26,205 nt of DNA. Origin: Clostridium sp. NkU-1 (GTDB lineage Bacteria > Bacillota_A > Clostridia > Lachnospirales > Lachnospiraceae). The stretch covers positions 1 through 26,205 of the forward strand of contig BBDR01000027.1 of assembly GCA_001312405.1 (NCBI GenBank). The letters run 5' to 3'. Shown one piece after another: positions 1-8,933 of this stretch (positions are counted from its first letter, which is position 1; each line of letters begins with the position of its first letter). The notes beneath the pieces are model-generated. The model saw only the letters and a program-made list of their open reading frames with translations. It ran no database searches and was not told the DNA's origin. The translations under genes were made by a program, and so were the position numbers.

Positions 1-468
1 GGACCTACTGGCGCTACCGGCGCGACTGGTGCGACTGGTGCACAAGGACCTCAGGGACCTACCGGGCCTACTGGCGCAACTGGTGCACAAGGACCTCAGG
101 GACCGACTGGACCGATTGGCGCAACTGGTGCACAAGGACCTATTGGGCCGACTGGACCTCAGGGACCACAGGGAATTCAAGGACCCGCTGGACCAACTGG
201 ACCGACTGGACCAACTGGGCCTACCGGTGCTACGGGTGCAACTGGTGCTACGGGCGCTACCGGTGCTCAGGGACCAACTGGACCTCAGGGACCACAAGGA
301 GCGACCGGCGCAACTGGCGCAACTGGTGCGCAAGGTCCTATTGGGCCGACTGGACCTCAGGGACCGCAGGGACCGCAAGGAATTGAAGGACCTGTTGGAC
401 CTACCGGACCTGCCGGTGCTACTGGTGCACAAGGACCTACCGGACCTGTTGGCCCTCCAGGACCATTT
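1..468 (+). repeat. Gly-X-Y coding repeat tract
   Basis: Nine-base Gly-X-Y units occur 52 times in tandem. Higher-order copies are visible: the 15-mer GGTGCACAAGGACCT begins at 37, 82, 127 and 424, the first three spaced exactly 45 bases apart. This suggests growth by duplication of 45-base (5-triplet) blocks. Such tracts vary in length between strains and are easily collapsed in assembly. Confidence 0.9.
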
Positions 469-876
469 ACTCAGTTACGGGGATTTGACCTGCAATTCAC
501 TGGAGGTACCTCAGTGGCAAATGGAAGCCCTGTAATATTCAATACCATTTTAAACAACCAGAGTCTTAATATCTCTTATAACACGTCAACAGGCGTTGCA
601 ACACTTAATGCAGAACAAAATTACTATGTATCCTGGTGGGTATCCACAGAAAGTGCAGGCTCATCCAATTATGTAGAATTTTCATTACAGATAAATGGCA
701 GCAGTGGTGTATCTTCAAGCTCGCCAATCGTCAGAGGCCAGTTAAGCGGAATCGCCCTGATTACTGTGGGCGCAATCCCATCCACTATTGCACTCGTCAA
801 CACAACCGGGCAGACCGTAACTTACGGTGCAACCCCAGTTATTGCACACATGGTTATTTTTGAAGTATCTCAGTAG
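1..876 (+). CDS. Collagen-like surface protein, 5'-truncated by window edge
   Basis: Frame 1 is open from base 1 to a TAG at 874-876; the start lies outside the window. Bases 1-468 encode 52 uninterrupted Gly-X-Y triplets, mostly [12 protein letters not shown] and GPI. They are followed by a domain of about 135 residues (from TQLRGF) rich in Ser, Thr, Asn and beta-branched residues and ending IFEVSQ. The layout, a collagen stalk plus a compact C-terminal head, is that of BclA-type exosporium or surface glycoproteins, whose heads are TNF/C1q-like trimerising jelly rolls. Thr in the Y position is a typical O-glycosylation site in bacterial collagens; this is inference here. No cell-wall anchor is visible at the C-terminus. 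A different frame of the same DNA gives a long Leu/Asp/Arg-rich ORF, which is an artefact of the repeat. Transcription ends at the palindrome 916-953. Confidence 0.93.
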   Translation, partial: GPTGATGATGATGAQGPQGPTGPTGATGAQGPQGPTGPIGATGAQGPIGPTGPQGPQGIQGPAGPTGPTGPTGPTGATGATGATGATGAQGPTGPQGPQGATGATGATGAQGPIGPTGPQGPQGPQGIEGPVGPTGPAGATGAQGPTGPVGPPGPFTQLRGFDLQFTGGTSVANGSPVIFNTILNNQSLNISYNTSTGVATLNAEQNYYVSWWVSTESAGSSNYVEFSLQINGSSGVSSSSPIVRGQLSGIALITVGAIPSTIALVNTTGQTVTYGATPVIAHMVIFEVSQ

Positions 877-915
877 TAACTAACACAAAGTCATTTAAAA
901 AATCTATGATTTTAT

Positions 916-953
916 AAAAATGTGCCGGAAGCATATGCTTCCGGCACATTTTT
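916..953. terminator. Bidirectional terminator, 38-bp perfect palindrome
   Basis: Bases 916-934 and 935-953 are exact reverse complements: five A, then a 14-bp GC-rich arm, its mirror image, then five T, with no unpaired centre. The arms give a U-tract on both strands. It lies between the convergent collagen-like gene and the cardiolipin synthase gene and can stop both. Confidence 0.93.
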
Positions 954-984
954 GCATAAACAGCAATATATATTCTCCATTGCT

Positions 985-2535
985 TTACATAAGTGGTGCA
1001 AACAGTCTCAACGCCCGTCCTGCAAACACCTCATACCATGGGTAACTTCTGCAATCTTCCATAGTGATTCTACGGCATTGGGCCAGAGTGTCATGAAAAT
1101 CTCTTTGTATATCCTGTATCACCTCGTTCTGATACAGGTAAACCGCACATTCAAAATGAAGGTAAAGACTTCTGAAATCCATATTAATGGTTCCGACTAC
1201 AGCCTTGATATCATCGCTTGCATATACCTTGGCATGGATAAAGCCTGGTATGTACTCATAAATCTGTACCCCGGCCCTTATCAGTTCTCCATAGTGAGAC
1301 CTTGCAAGCAGGAACGCATATTTTTTATCCGGTATCCCAGGCATGATGATAACTACCTCCACGCCCCGTTTGGCGGCAAAAGTAAGAGCCTGGACCATTT
1401 CATAATCCAGAATCAGATAAGGCGTCATAATGTGGACATAATGCCTGGCAGAATTTATGATATCCAGATATACCTGTTTTCCAACCGATTCCTGATCCAA
1501 AGGGCTGTCCCCGTAAGGGATCACAAATCCATCCATGCTCAGCTCCAGGGGATAAAAATATTCGGGATCTCTTAAATATTTCCCATAGTCCTCAGGCTCC
1601 TTTTCAAAAATGTTCCACATTTGCAGAAACATCATGGTAAAGCTGGTAACGGCATCACCTTTCAGCATGACTCCTGTATCCTTCCAATGGCCAAAACGCA
1701 CGCGCCGGTTAATATATTCATCTGCCAGGTTTACTCCTCCGGTAAAAGCCGTAAGACCGTCCACAACCAATATCTTTCTATGATCCCGGTTATTCTGGTA
1801 AGTGGTAAATGCAGGCTTAATGGGAGAGAACATCTTTGCATTAATTCCCTTTGCCTGTAATTCCTTTGGAAAGCTAAAAGGAAGCAGGGCCAGGGAACAC
1901 ATGCCATCATACATGAACCGGACTTCCACCCCCTCTTTTGCTTTTCTCTCCAGAATCTCCAATATGGCATCCCACATTTCCCCTCGTTCCAGGATAAAGA
2001 ATTCCATGAAAATAAACCGCTTTGCACCCTCCAGCTCCTTCTTCATCTCTTTAAACATGGTTTCGCCCAGCGGAAAATACTGTACATTGGTGTTTTTATA
2101 TGCCGGGTAATGACCTGAATTTTTGATATAGTAAGCCAGATTGGCATTCCGCCTGCTGATTCTGGACAAATCCTCCATGACCTTTGGGCTTTGGGCCAGA
2201 TAGGTTTCCGTATTTTCTATATTGGCCCGCAGCCTTTTATTTGCCAGCTTTCCTACAATCTGCAGCTCCACAAACAGATAAAAAAGTGTTCCAAACACAG
2301 GAATCGCTGCAATCGGAACCATCCAGGCCAGCTTAAAGCTGGGATTTTCCTCTTTATTCAAAATATAAATGATAACAAATGCGCCGAGCAGAGCAAAACC
2401 ACCATAGAAATAGGCAAGGTAGCGGCTTAAAAAGCGGTATGCCGTAAAAAGTATAGCCACTTGTACGATAAGAGAAACGACCGCAAACGTAGTCCGGCCA
2501 AAAATAATCCTCAGCATTCTCCTGATCTGTTTCAT
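985..2535 (-). CDS. cls: Cardiolipin synthase (phospholipase D superfamily)
   Basis: Joins two phosphatidylglycerol molecules to make cardiolipin and glycerol, at the cytoplasmic membrane. The 516-residue product has two hydrophobic segments within its first 90 residues, then two PLD HxKxxxxD motifs: HRKILVVD near residue 252 and HAKVYASD near 434, each followed by the usual GG/GTxN stretch. Length and order match bacterial Cls. An in-frame ATG lies at 2550, but GGAGG sits inside that extension, 8 bases before the ATG at 2535 (MKQIRR), so 2535 is the better start. The reading frame is intact. It has its own promoter (2581-2609) and shares the palindromic terminator 916-953. More than one cls paralogue is common in clostridia, so the exact paralogue is not decided. 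Confidence 0.93.
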   Translation of the reverse strand: MKQIRRMLRIIFGRTTFAVVSLIVQVAILFTAYRFLSRYLAYFYGGFALLGAFVIIYILNKEENPSFKLAWMVPIAAIPVFGTLFYLFVELQIVGKLANKRLRANIENTETYLAQSPKVMEDLSRISRRNANLAYYIKNSGHYPAYKNTNVQYFPLGETMFKEMKKELEGAKRFIFMEFFILERGEMWDAILEILERKAKEGVEVRFMYDGMCSLALLPFSFPKELQAKGINAKMFSPIKPAFTTYQNNRDHRKILVVDGLTAFTGGVNLADEYINRRVRFGHWKDTGVMLKGDAVTSFTMMFLQMWNIFEKEPEDYGKYLRDPEYFYPLELSMDGFVIPYGDSPLDQESVGKQVYLDIINSARHYVHIMTPYLILDYEMVQALTFAAKRGVEVVIIMPGIPDKKYAFLLARSHYGELIRAGVQIYEYIPGFIHAKVYASDDIKAVVGTINMDFRSLYLHFECAVYLYQNEVIQDIQRDFHDTLAQCRRITMEDCRSYPWYEVFAGRALRLFAPLM

Positions 2536-2580
2536 CCTGTGCACCTCCATGCTGCTAATTCAATGTAACATATCTTTTTA

Positions 2581-2609
2581 ATTATACAGCCTGTCTCTTT
2601 TTCTTGCAA
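2581..2609 (-). promoter_or_regulatory. Sigma-A promoter of cls
   Basis: On the minus strand TTGCAA (2609-2604), a 17-base spacer and TATAAT (2586-2581) stand about 45 bases before the cls start. The -10 box is a perfect match and the -35 box matches 4 of 6. Confidence 0.75.
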
Positions 2610-2643
2610 CCTCCAGAAGGATCTGTACTCTTTTCAAAGATGT

Positions 2644-2683
2644 CAAAAACAACGGGAAAACCGCTGATACCGCAGTCTTCCCG
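2644..2683 (-). terminator. Terminator after the sulfhydrylase gene
   Basis: On the minus strand CGGGAA pairs with TTCCCG across an inner GCGGT/ACCGC arm, and TTGTTTTTG follows. It lies about 20 bases after the stop of the gene ending at 2702 and before the cls promoter. Confidence 0.6.
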
Positions 2684-2701
2684 CCACCTCTTTCTCTTCT
2701 C

Positions 2702-3985
2702 TTACCGTTCCAGTGCCTGCCCGATATCTTCCATAATATCCTCTGCATTTTCGATGCCAACACTCAGCCGGATCATGGACGGGTCAACCCCTGCTTCAAC
2801 AAGCTGTTCATCAGTCAGCTGTCTGTGGGTATGGCTGGCCGGATGCAAAACAGAAGTACGCGCATCTGCCACATGAGTCACAATAGCCGCCAGCTTCAAT
2901 TCATCCATAAACCTAACTGCAGCTTCTCTCCCTCCCTTTAACCCAAAGGAAATTACGCCGCAGGTGCCATCAGGCATATATTTTTTTGCCAGCTCATGAT
3001 ATTTGTCCCCTTCCAGTCCCGGATACTTGATCCAGGCCACGTCTTCCCTGGAGCTTAAATACTGCGCCACCTTTAAGGCATTTTCACAATGGCGTGGGAC
3101 CCGAAGATGCAGGGTCTCCAGACCAAGGTTTAAAAGGAAGGAGTTCATTGGAGAAGGAATGGCCCCCAGATCTCTCATTAACTGGGAAGTTGCTTTCGTA
3201 ATATAAGCTTTTTTTGCCAAACTTTTGGGTGTATACAATGCCATGGTAGGATTCATCAGGTGTGGTAAGCCCCGGATATTGTTCTGCATGGGCCTCCCAA
3301 TCAAAATTTCCGCTGTCAACGATACAGCCGCCTACGCTGGTGGCATGTCCATCCATGTATTTCGTAGTAGAATGAGTTACTATATCTGCTCCCCATTCAA
3401 AGGGGCGGCAGTTAATCGGGGTTGCAAACGTATTATCCACGATCAGAGGAACGCCGTGCCTGTGTGCAAGCCTGGCAAACTTCTCAATATCAAGAACAAC
3501 AAGAGACGGATTGCCGATGGTTTCCCCAAATACCGCTTTTGTATTGGCTTAAACGCCTTCTCAAGCTCTTCTTCCGTAGAATCCGGATCCACCAGAGTGG
3601 ATTCAATTCCCATTTTCTTTAAGGTTACGGTAAACAGATTGGTGGAGCCGCCGTAAATCGTCGCAGAGCTGATTACATGGTCACCCTCCTGGCAGATGTT
3701 AAGCAGCGCATAAAAATTGGCCGCCTGTCCGGAAGAAGTCAGCATGGCCGCCTCTCCGCCTTCCAGCTCACAGATTTTAGAGGCCACTGCATCGTTGGTA
3801 GGATTTGCCAGCCTGGTATAAAAATACCCCTCATCTTCCAAAGCAAACAGCCTTCCCATCTTATCGCTGTCATCATACTTAAATGTTGTGCTCTGAAAAA
3901 TCGGAAGCACCCTGGCATCGCCGCTTTTCGGCTGCCAGCCGCCCTGTATGCAAACCGTCTCTCTGGAACGCCCGTTCTGACCCAT
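2702..3985 (-). CDS. metY: O-acetylhomoserine sulfhydrylase, two frame breaks
   Basis: PLP enzyme of the Cys/Met metabolism family that makes homocysteine (or methionine) from O-acetylhomoserine and sulfide or methanethiol in the cytosol. Seen in order: [20 protein letters not shown] at the N-terminus, [45 protein letters not shown], the PLP lysine region [16 protein letters not shown], and the C-terminal [16 protein letters not shown]. Total length of about 427 residues fits the family. The frame breaks at about 3544 (AAA read as AA) and returns at 3209-3215 (seven T where six are needed), so the two errors cancel. RBS GGAGG lies 7 bases before the ATG at 3985. cysD/metZ naming variants exist. 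It stands alone, with no sulfur-assimilation neighbours. Confidence 0.9.
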
Positions 3986-4068
3986 CTTTTTTCCTCCTGT
4001 AAACCTTAGTCATATGCTTCTCCTAGTTTAGCATAAATGGAGCTGGAAATAAAGTCCTAATTGCCTTA

Positions 4069-4097
4069 TTGAATTCCCTGTTTGTTTACAGTATAAT
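4069..4097 (+). promoter_or_regulatory. Promoter of the DUF362/ferredoxin gene
   Basis: TTGAAT (4069-4074), a 17-base spacer and a perfect TATAAT (4092-4097), about 35 bases before the ATG at 4132. Confidence 0.75.
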
Positions 4098-4131
4098 AGC
4101 GATATCATATAACTCATTAAAGGAGACCGAA

Positions 4132-5237
4132 ATGGAAAAATCAAAGGTTTACTATACCAGCTTCCATACAACCTTTCGGGAAAACCTTCCCCAAAAGCTT
4201 AAAAGACTGATAAAAACCGCCGGAATGCTGGAGCAGATTGATTTTCAGAACAAATATACTGCCATCAAAATACACTTTGGAGAGCTGGGAAACTTATCTT
4301 TTCTCCGTCCCAATTACGCCAAAGCAGTGGTAGACCTTGTAAAATCCCAGGGCGGTAAACCATTTTTAACGGACTGCAACACCCTGTATGTGGGAAGCCG
4401 AAAAAAATGCCCTGGACCACTTGGATACCGCTTATGAAAACGGCTTTTCCCCCTTCTCCACCGGCTGCCACGTTCTGATTGCCGACGGCTTAAAAGGAAC
4501 TGACGAAAGCCTGGTTCCATTAACGGGGAATACATAAAAGAAGCGAAAATCGGACGGGCTGTTATGGATGCTGATATCTTTATTTCTCTTACCCATTTCA
4601 AGGGCCATGAGAGTACCGGCTTTGGCGGAGCATTGAAAAATATTGGAATGGGCTGCGGCTCACGGGCGGGAAAGATGGAGATGCATAACTCCGGAAAGCC
4701 TCATGTAAGCGAAGAAACCTGTATCGGCTGCCATGCCTGTGAAAAGAACTGTGCTCACAGCGCAATCTCTTTCCAGAATAAAAAGGCCTCCATTGACCAT
4801 AACAGATGTGTAGGCTGCGGCCGCTGCATAGGAGTCTGTCCTGTGGATGCCGTTGAGACAGATTTTGATGAGTCCAATGACATCCTCAACTGCAAAATAG
4901 CAGAATACACCCAGGCAGTTCTTGGTGACCGGCCGAATTTCCACATCAGCCTGGTCATGGATGTATCCCCTTACTGCGACTGCCATTCTGAAAACGATAT
5001 CCCCATTATTCCTGATGTGGGCATGTTTGCTTCCTTTGACCCGGTTGCTCTGGATATCGCCTGTGCAGATGCCGTGAACCGCCAGCCGGTTATGGAGGAA
5101 GCATACTGGAAAAGCACGGCAGCCATCACCATGACCATTTTAAAGACACCCATCCCAACACGAACTGGAAATCCTCCATTGAGCATGGGGTGAAAATCGG
5201 TCTGGGAAATGGGGAATACGAACTAATTACACTTTAA
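4132..5237 (+). CDS. DUF362 protein with 2[4Fe-4S] ferredoxin domain, frame breaks
   Basis: After repair the product is about 368 residues: a DUF362 domain (YTAIKIHFGELGNLSFLRP, LTDCNTLYVGSRKN, FISLTHFKGHE, GFGGALKNIGMGCGSRAGK) with an inserted bacterial ferredoxin segment holding two cluster motifs, CIGCHACEKNC and CVGCGRCIGVCP. Such proteins are annotated as Fe-S centre proteins; the substrate is unknown, and a redox role is inferred from the clusters. Start: ATG at 4132 with AGGAGA five bases before it. Three breaks are needed to read the full protein: an extra A in the run 4401-4407, a missing base near 4517 before the codons for INGEYIKE, and a missing G near 5096. Beyond the last one the correct frame runs DTHPNTNWKSSIEHG to TAA at 5235-5237. 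His/Asp-rich GSHHHDHF follows the last break. Confidence 0.85.
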
Positions 5238-5273
5238 TACGACAAGGTTAAAATACGCCTTCATGGGGACCAT

Positions 5274-5312
5274 AAAAGGGAGAGCACATCATTTTTGTGC
5301 CCTCCCCTTTTG
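5274..5312. terminator. Bidirectional terminator between convergent genes
   Basis: AAAAGGGAGAGCAC pairs with GTGCCCTCCCCTTTT around a short AT loop, with one bulge. The T-rich flank on each strand suits both the DUF362 gene (+) and the LtaS-like gene (-). Confidence 0.75.
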
Positions 5313-5321
5313 TTTCCCTGC

Positions 5322-7248
5322 TTAATTTAAATTCCTGATCCGGCCAGTCCTGTACTGGGTTATATCTTCCCCTAACGGTACCTTATCCCTTCCGATCTGC
5401 CAAACGGAAAGCTCTGAATCCTTCATCTTTTTTTCAGGAACATTTTTGGCTATAATAAGCTCCGGCCAGACAAAGGTGGTTTCCGCTGCCTTTCCCTCAA
5501 AACAGATCCTGGAATAAGGAGTAAAATTCTCTCCGTAAACCAAAACATTGGAATCATTGTACACCACATGGTCAATGACGATATCATCAATTCCCATTTT
5601 AAGGTTTGTGGACTGGTAAGGATTTTCTCCGCCGTATACTTCACGTCCTCCATAGAGAATATCATATTCTAAGGTTTTCATATCCTTTAAATAGCTTTCT
5701 TCCCCTGTTTCAGGGCTGCTGAAATATTTCTGATGGAACCTCATCATAGTCCCCTCATGAATATCAAGCATGTCCAATACATGAGCTGCAAGCTGATAAG
5801 CCTCCACATTCTTTTTCTCCGCAGGAAGATTCATGTTATTCCAGATCACATATTCGGTCTGAAACAGGGAACGGTTCTTCATTTCATCCTCTGACCACTC
5901 AAATCCAGGCAAATGATCCCCGTACATGACCAGAACAATAGGCTCCTTCCTGGTCCGCAGGGTATTGACAAGGGAACGGATAAACTGATCCATTTCCCCG
6001 ATCTGCTGGCAGTAATACTCAAAGCTTGGATATTTCCCATGCCCCTGAACGGAAATGGTATAGATAAAATCAGGGCCTTCCGTGGAATCCAGTGTCCTGA
6101 TAATCTCTCCGGTGAGAATCTTGTCCTTACACCAGCCCGTAGGATTTCTTTCTACGTTATTCATATATTCAATGGGGGTAAAAGTATCAAAACCAAGCTG
6201 GGAAAACACCCGGTTCCGATCATAAAAAGTGGCTTCATTGTTATGGATTGCATGGGCGCTGTAACCTAAGTTTTTTTAAATCAAAGGCCACGCTTTCACA
6301 GGAAGTTTTCTTTAATACGGTTTTATACGGATACTCTCCCGGACCGAAAAAATCCAGATTCATGCCTGTAATCGATTCAAACTCCGTATTAGCAGTACCT
6401 GCGCCGACAGAAGGCACACTTAAATAGCCCCCCGGATAATTTTTGAAGCTGATGGAAAAACGGGATCGGATCATAATTTACCGGATTACTTTTCCATAAG
6501 GCAGGATCAAAAAAGGATTCCAGCTGGATCATGATCACATTAGGCTTTATGTCCTCAGACAGAGCATAGGTATTCTCCGGAACCAGCTCCTCATCCCGGA
6601 TCTCTTCCATTGTCTCTGTCCCATACCCCTCCGGCTTGGAAATTCCGGTGTTAAACAGGGAATTGGAAAAGCAGTATGGAAATCCATAGCTTTTAAACGC
6701 CTCTCCGATATTGCCGAAATGAACTGCCACTAATCCTGTATTCATGGCAGCGCTTGTCAGTCCCAGCACCAGAACCCCGCTTATGGCTATAAGCCCTGCT
6801 CCAAAGCCGTACCGGATCTTTTCCTTAGAGATGGGCGCTTTTCGCCAGACTGCGGCTAAAAATATAACTGCAGACACAATGCCAGCCCCAATGAATATAA
6901 TCTGCATCCAGGTAAAGTAAACCGTTGCCAGACTGACCGCATACTTCACCAGACGGAAATCAGCCGCAGTAAAGGGAGTGGTTCGGAAAATGAGCAGAAT
7001 ACCGTTTACCACTCCCATAAAAAGCCATATCAATGATACGGTAATGCATGTAAAAGCCTTGCGCTTCGTCACAAATACAATCGTAAAGGGAAGGGCGATG
7101 ATCAGGGTGTTCAAAATAAAAACCGGAAAGCTTCTCCAGATATAAGAACCAAGCTTATCAGAGATTTTCTGCTGGCCAGTTCAATAAACACATTTATCAT
7201 GGCGGAAAGCGTGAAAATCCTCCCAAGCCATTTGACATATAATTTCAT
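5322..7248 (-). CDS. LtaS-like membrane sulfatase-fold transferase, frame breaks
   Basis: About 640 residues after repair. The N-terminus has about five hydrophobic segments, then an extracytoplasmic alkaline-phosphatase/sulfatase-like domain. The motifs PSVGAGTANTEFE (the Thr aligned with the catalytic, metal-bound Thr of LtaS) and YGDHLPGF are visible. The family polymerises glycerol phosphate from phosphatidylglycerol into lipoteichoic acid or adds phosphoglycerol to glycans. Past the enzyme domain an extra segment of roughly 100 residues (from YQSTNLKMGIDD) contains VYGENFTPYSRICFEGK, resembling an IPT/TIG-type beta domain. Three homopolymer breaks: A5 at 7118-7122 and T5 at 6440-6444 are each one short, and T7 at 6271-6277 is one long. 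Start ATG 7248 (MKLYVKWLGRIF) after GAGG. Exact polymer product not decided. Confidence 0.85.
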
Positions 7249-7388
7249 GGTATACCTCGTTGCACCTTTTTTTCTTTTCAGAGTCGGATTTAGTCTACCA
7301 CATTTTGCAGAAAATTTACATACTTTTTTTAAGCGGAAATAACAAAATAAAAACCGTTTTTTTAAGAGCAGTGGTATAACAAAACAAA

Positions 7389-7421
7389 TAAAACGGTGAA
7401 AATTGAATCTTCACCGTTTTA
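7389..7421 (-). terminator. Terminator of the nucleoside phosphorylase gene
   Basis: A perfect 12-bp stem, 7389-7400 with 7410-7421, and a 9-base loop. On the minus strand TTTGTTTTG follows. It lies 30 bases past the stop at 7453. The rest of 7249-7388 is AT-rich with no ORF that I can support. Confidence 0.8.
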
Positions 7422-7452
7422 TAAATAATTTTCAGAAACGTTCTAAATAACA

Positions 7453-8223
7453 TTATAATTTCAGACAAGTATCAAGCGCAATCCTCAAAACAAATTCTCT
7501 TATTTCTGTTTTGCTGTTAAAACTGCGGCTGTCCCATACTTCTCCGCCCAAATTATCTCCTGCATAAAGTATTTGTCCAAATTCAACACCGTTGTACTGG
7601 GCAACCGCCATATATGCAGATGCTTCCATTTCAACCGTTACACAGTTCTCTTTTTTTCCGCTGTTCAATTTTCAATGGAGTTTCTCTATAAAGTGCATCC
7701 GTTGTCCATGTCTTTGCCTTGATATATGGAACTTGCTGTGCCGTTAAAGTATTTTCGATGATCTGGACAACATAGCTGTTAGCCGCGATCTCTCTTGACG
7801 GCTCAATGTAGTGATAGGAAGTACCTTCATCCCTGATGGCCGAAGTTGGAATAATCAGATGTCCTACTGCTATCTCTTTTTGTAAGACTCCACAGCTGCC
7901 GCAAGCAATATATTTTCTACAGCCGAACGCAGTCAGTTCCTCTATTTGAGCTCCTGCTATAGGGGCACCAACCCCGGCTTGTGTTAATGCGATTTTTTTC
8001 GCCTTTGTAATCCAGTTCATAAACAGGGAGCCTAAGGGATTCTGTACTAAAGCTGGCAGCAATTCTATGCGGATATTCTTCAAGGATTTTTTTCTATAGC
8101 CTCACTAAAAAAACACAAAACACATTTTTCTGCTATATCAACAGGCTGAATCATACTGTTTGGCCTTATAAAGGCGTTCTTTTCTTCATCGAACTCAAGA
8201 ATTGGAAATTCTTTCTCTATCAT
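7453..8223 (-). CDS. Nucleoside (uridine-type) phosphorylase, three frame breaks
   Basis: Repaired product of about 255 residues of the PNP/UDP family, which cleaves nucleosides with phosphate to a free base and ribose-1-phosphate for salvage. Seen: IALTQAGVGAPIAGAQIEEL, the phosphate/nucleoside motif YIACGSCGVLQKEI, SAIRDEGTSYHYIEPS, and the ribose-binding VEMEASAYMAVAQ. The true N-terminus, MIEKEFPILEFDEEK, begins at ATG 8223 with AGGAG 8 bases before it. Three separate T7 runs (8087-8093, 7993-7999, 7651-7657) each need to be T6 to keep the frame; together they add three bases. Substrate preference (uridine or purine) cannot be set from sequence alone. No pyrimidine-salvage neighbours. Confidence 0.85.
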
Positions 8224-8260
8224 AGGTTCTTCTCCTACGCCAAATACAAGCTTTCTTTAT

Positions 8261-8288
8261 ATTTTACATATTTTATTTTTACCCTCAA
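8261..8288 (-). promoter_or_regulatory. Possible promoter of the nucleoside phosphorylase gene
   Basis: On the minus strand TTGAGG (8288-8283), a 16-base spacer and TAAAAT (8266-8261), about 40 bases before the start at 8223. It is weak and embedded in an AT-rich tail of the upstream terminator. Confidence 0.4.
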
Positions 8289-8329
8289 AACGAATACCGG
8301 CACTGCTATTTGTGGACAGTGCCGGTATT
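8285..8329 (-). terminator. Terminator of the zinc-ribbon gene
   Basis: A perfect 13-bp stem (8293-8305 with 8317-8329), an 11-base loop, and CGTTTTG next on the minus strand. It lies 43 bases past the stop of the gene ending at 8372. Confidence 0.8.
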
Positions 8330-8371
8330 GCTTTCTTATGTCAGCGGTCCCTAAGCCGGCCTTTTAAGTAA

Positions 8372-8861
8372 TTATTCCTGTTCTTCTGTAGGTTCAAATG
8401 CGTCTTCACTAACCGTATTAATTCCGGCTGTCGGATTTACTTCCTCTGCAGGCGCTTCCTGTTCCATTTCTTCTACATTATCATCTTCTGTATCAGCCTT
8501 CTGGGCTGCTTCCTTTACAGGTGCTCCGCACTTTCCACAGTAAAAGGAATTCTTTGAAACCTTGGCTCCACACTCCGCACAGATATGGGTTCCCTCGCTT
8601 TGGCTCAATTCAATCTCCAGAGCGGCAATTCTTTCCCGGCTGGCCCTGACAGCTTCATAAGCCTTTGCATAGGCTTCCTCCGGCTCGCTGTTCGCTTCGT
8701 AGTATTGTTTACCGATGACCGCATAAGCTTCTTCCAGCTTCGTTTTTTTCCACACTGATCTGCGTCTTTAGCTGTATCGTCTCAGTCAGCGCTTTTGCCT
8801 TGGTTGCAACCTCTTTGCCGGTACCACTAAGTGTCTTTCCCAGCTCTTCAAAAAATGCCAT
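8372..8861 (-). CDS. Zinc-ribbon protein with helical N-terminus, one frame break
   Basis: About 162 residues after repair. The N-terminus (MAFFEELGKTLSGTGKEV) is followed by a charged helical stretch likely to form a coiled coil (EEAYAKAYEAVRASRERI). Next comes one zinc ribbon with two CxxC pairs, CAECGAKV and CGKCGAPV, and a very acidic Glu-rich tail. The arrangement is common in clostridial zinc-ribbon proteins of unknown function; I do not recognise a specific family. The frame needs T6 where 8743-8749 has T7. Start ATG 8861, RBS GGAGG 8 bases upstream, own promoter at 8894-8922 and own terminator, so it is a single-gene unit. Confidence 0.8.
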
Positions 8862-8893
8862 CTGTGATTCCTCCTTTGACTTATGCTCCTACC

Positions 8894-8922
8894 ATTTTAA
8901 CTTCATTGGAAGAAAAAGTCAA
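8894..8922 (-). promoter_or_regulatory. Promoter of the zinc-ribbon gene
   Basis: On the minus strand TTGACT (8922-8917), a 17-base spacer and TAAAAT (8899-8894). The spacer also holds part of a TTCATTG/CAATGAA hairpin that may end upstream transcripts. Confidence 0.65.
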
Positions 8923-8933
8923 TGAAAGACTGC

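Noticed and set aside
29..535. 168-codon ORF rich in Leu, Asp and Arg overlapping the collagen tract
   Set aside because: It is the second frame of the Gly-X-Y repeat. Frame 1 is open through the whole region and joins the C-terminal head in frame.
2536..2550. Upstream ATG of cls at 2550
   Set aside because: It would place the GGAGG ribosome site inside the gene; the ATG at 2535 has ideal spacing.
3986..4068. SAM or T-box riboswitch before the sulfhydrylase gene
   Set aside because: The gap is too short and shares space with the divergent DUF362 promoter; no riboswitch-like helices or anti-terminator are visible.
3209..8749. Programmed frameshifting at the A7/T7 runs
   Set aside because: Slippery A/T runs can recode, but the same pattern in many unrelated genes, without downstream pairing elements and mixed with missing G/C bases, fits read errors better.
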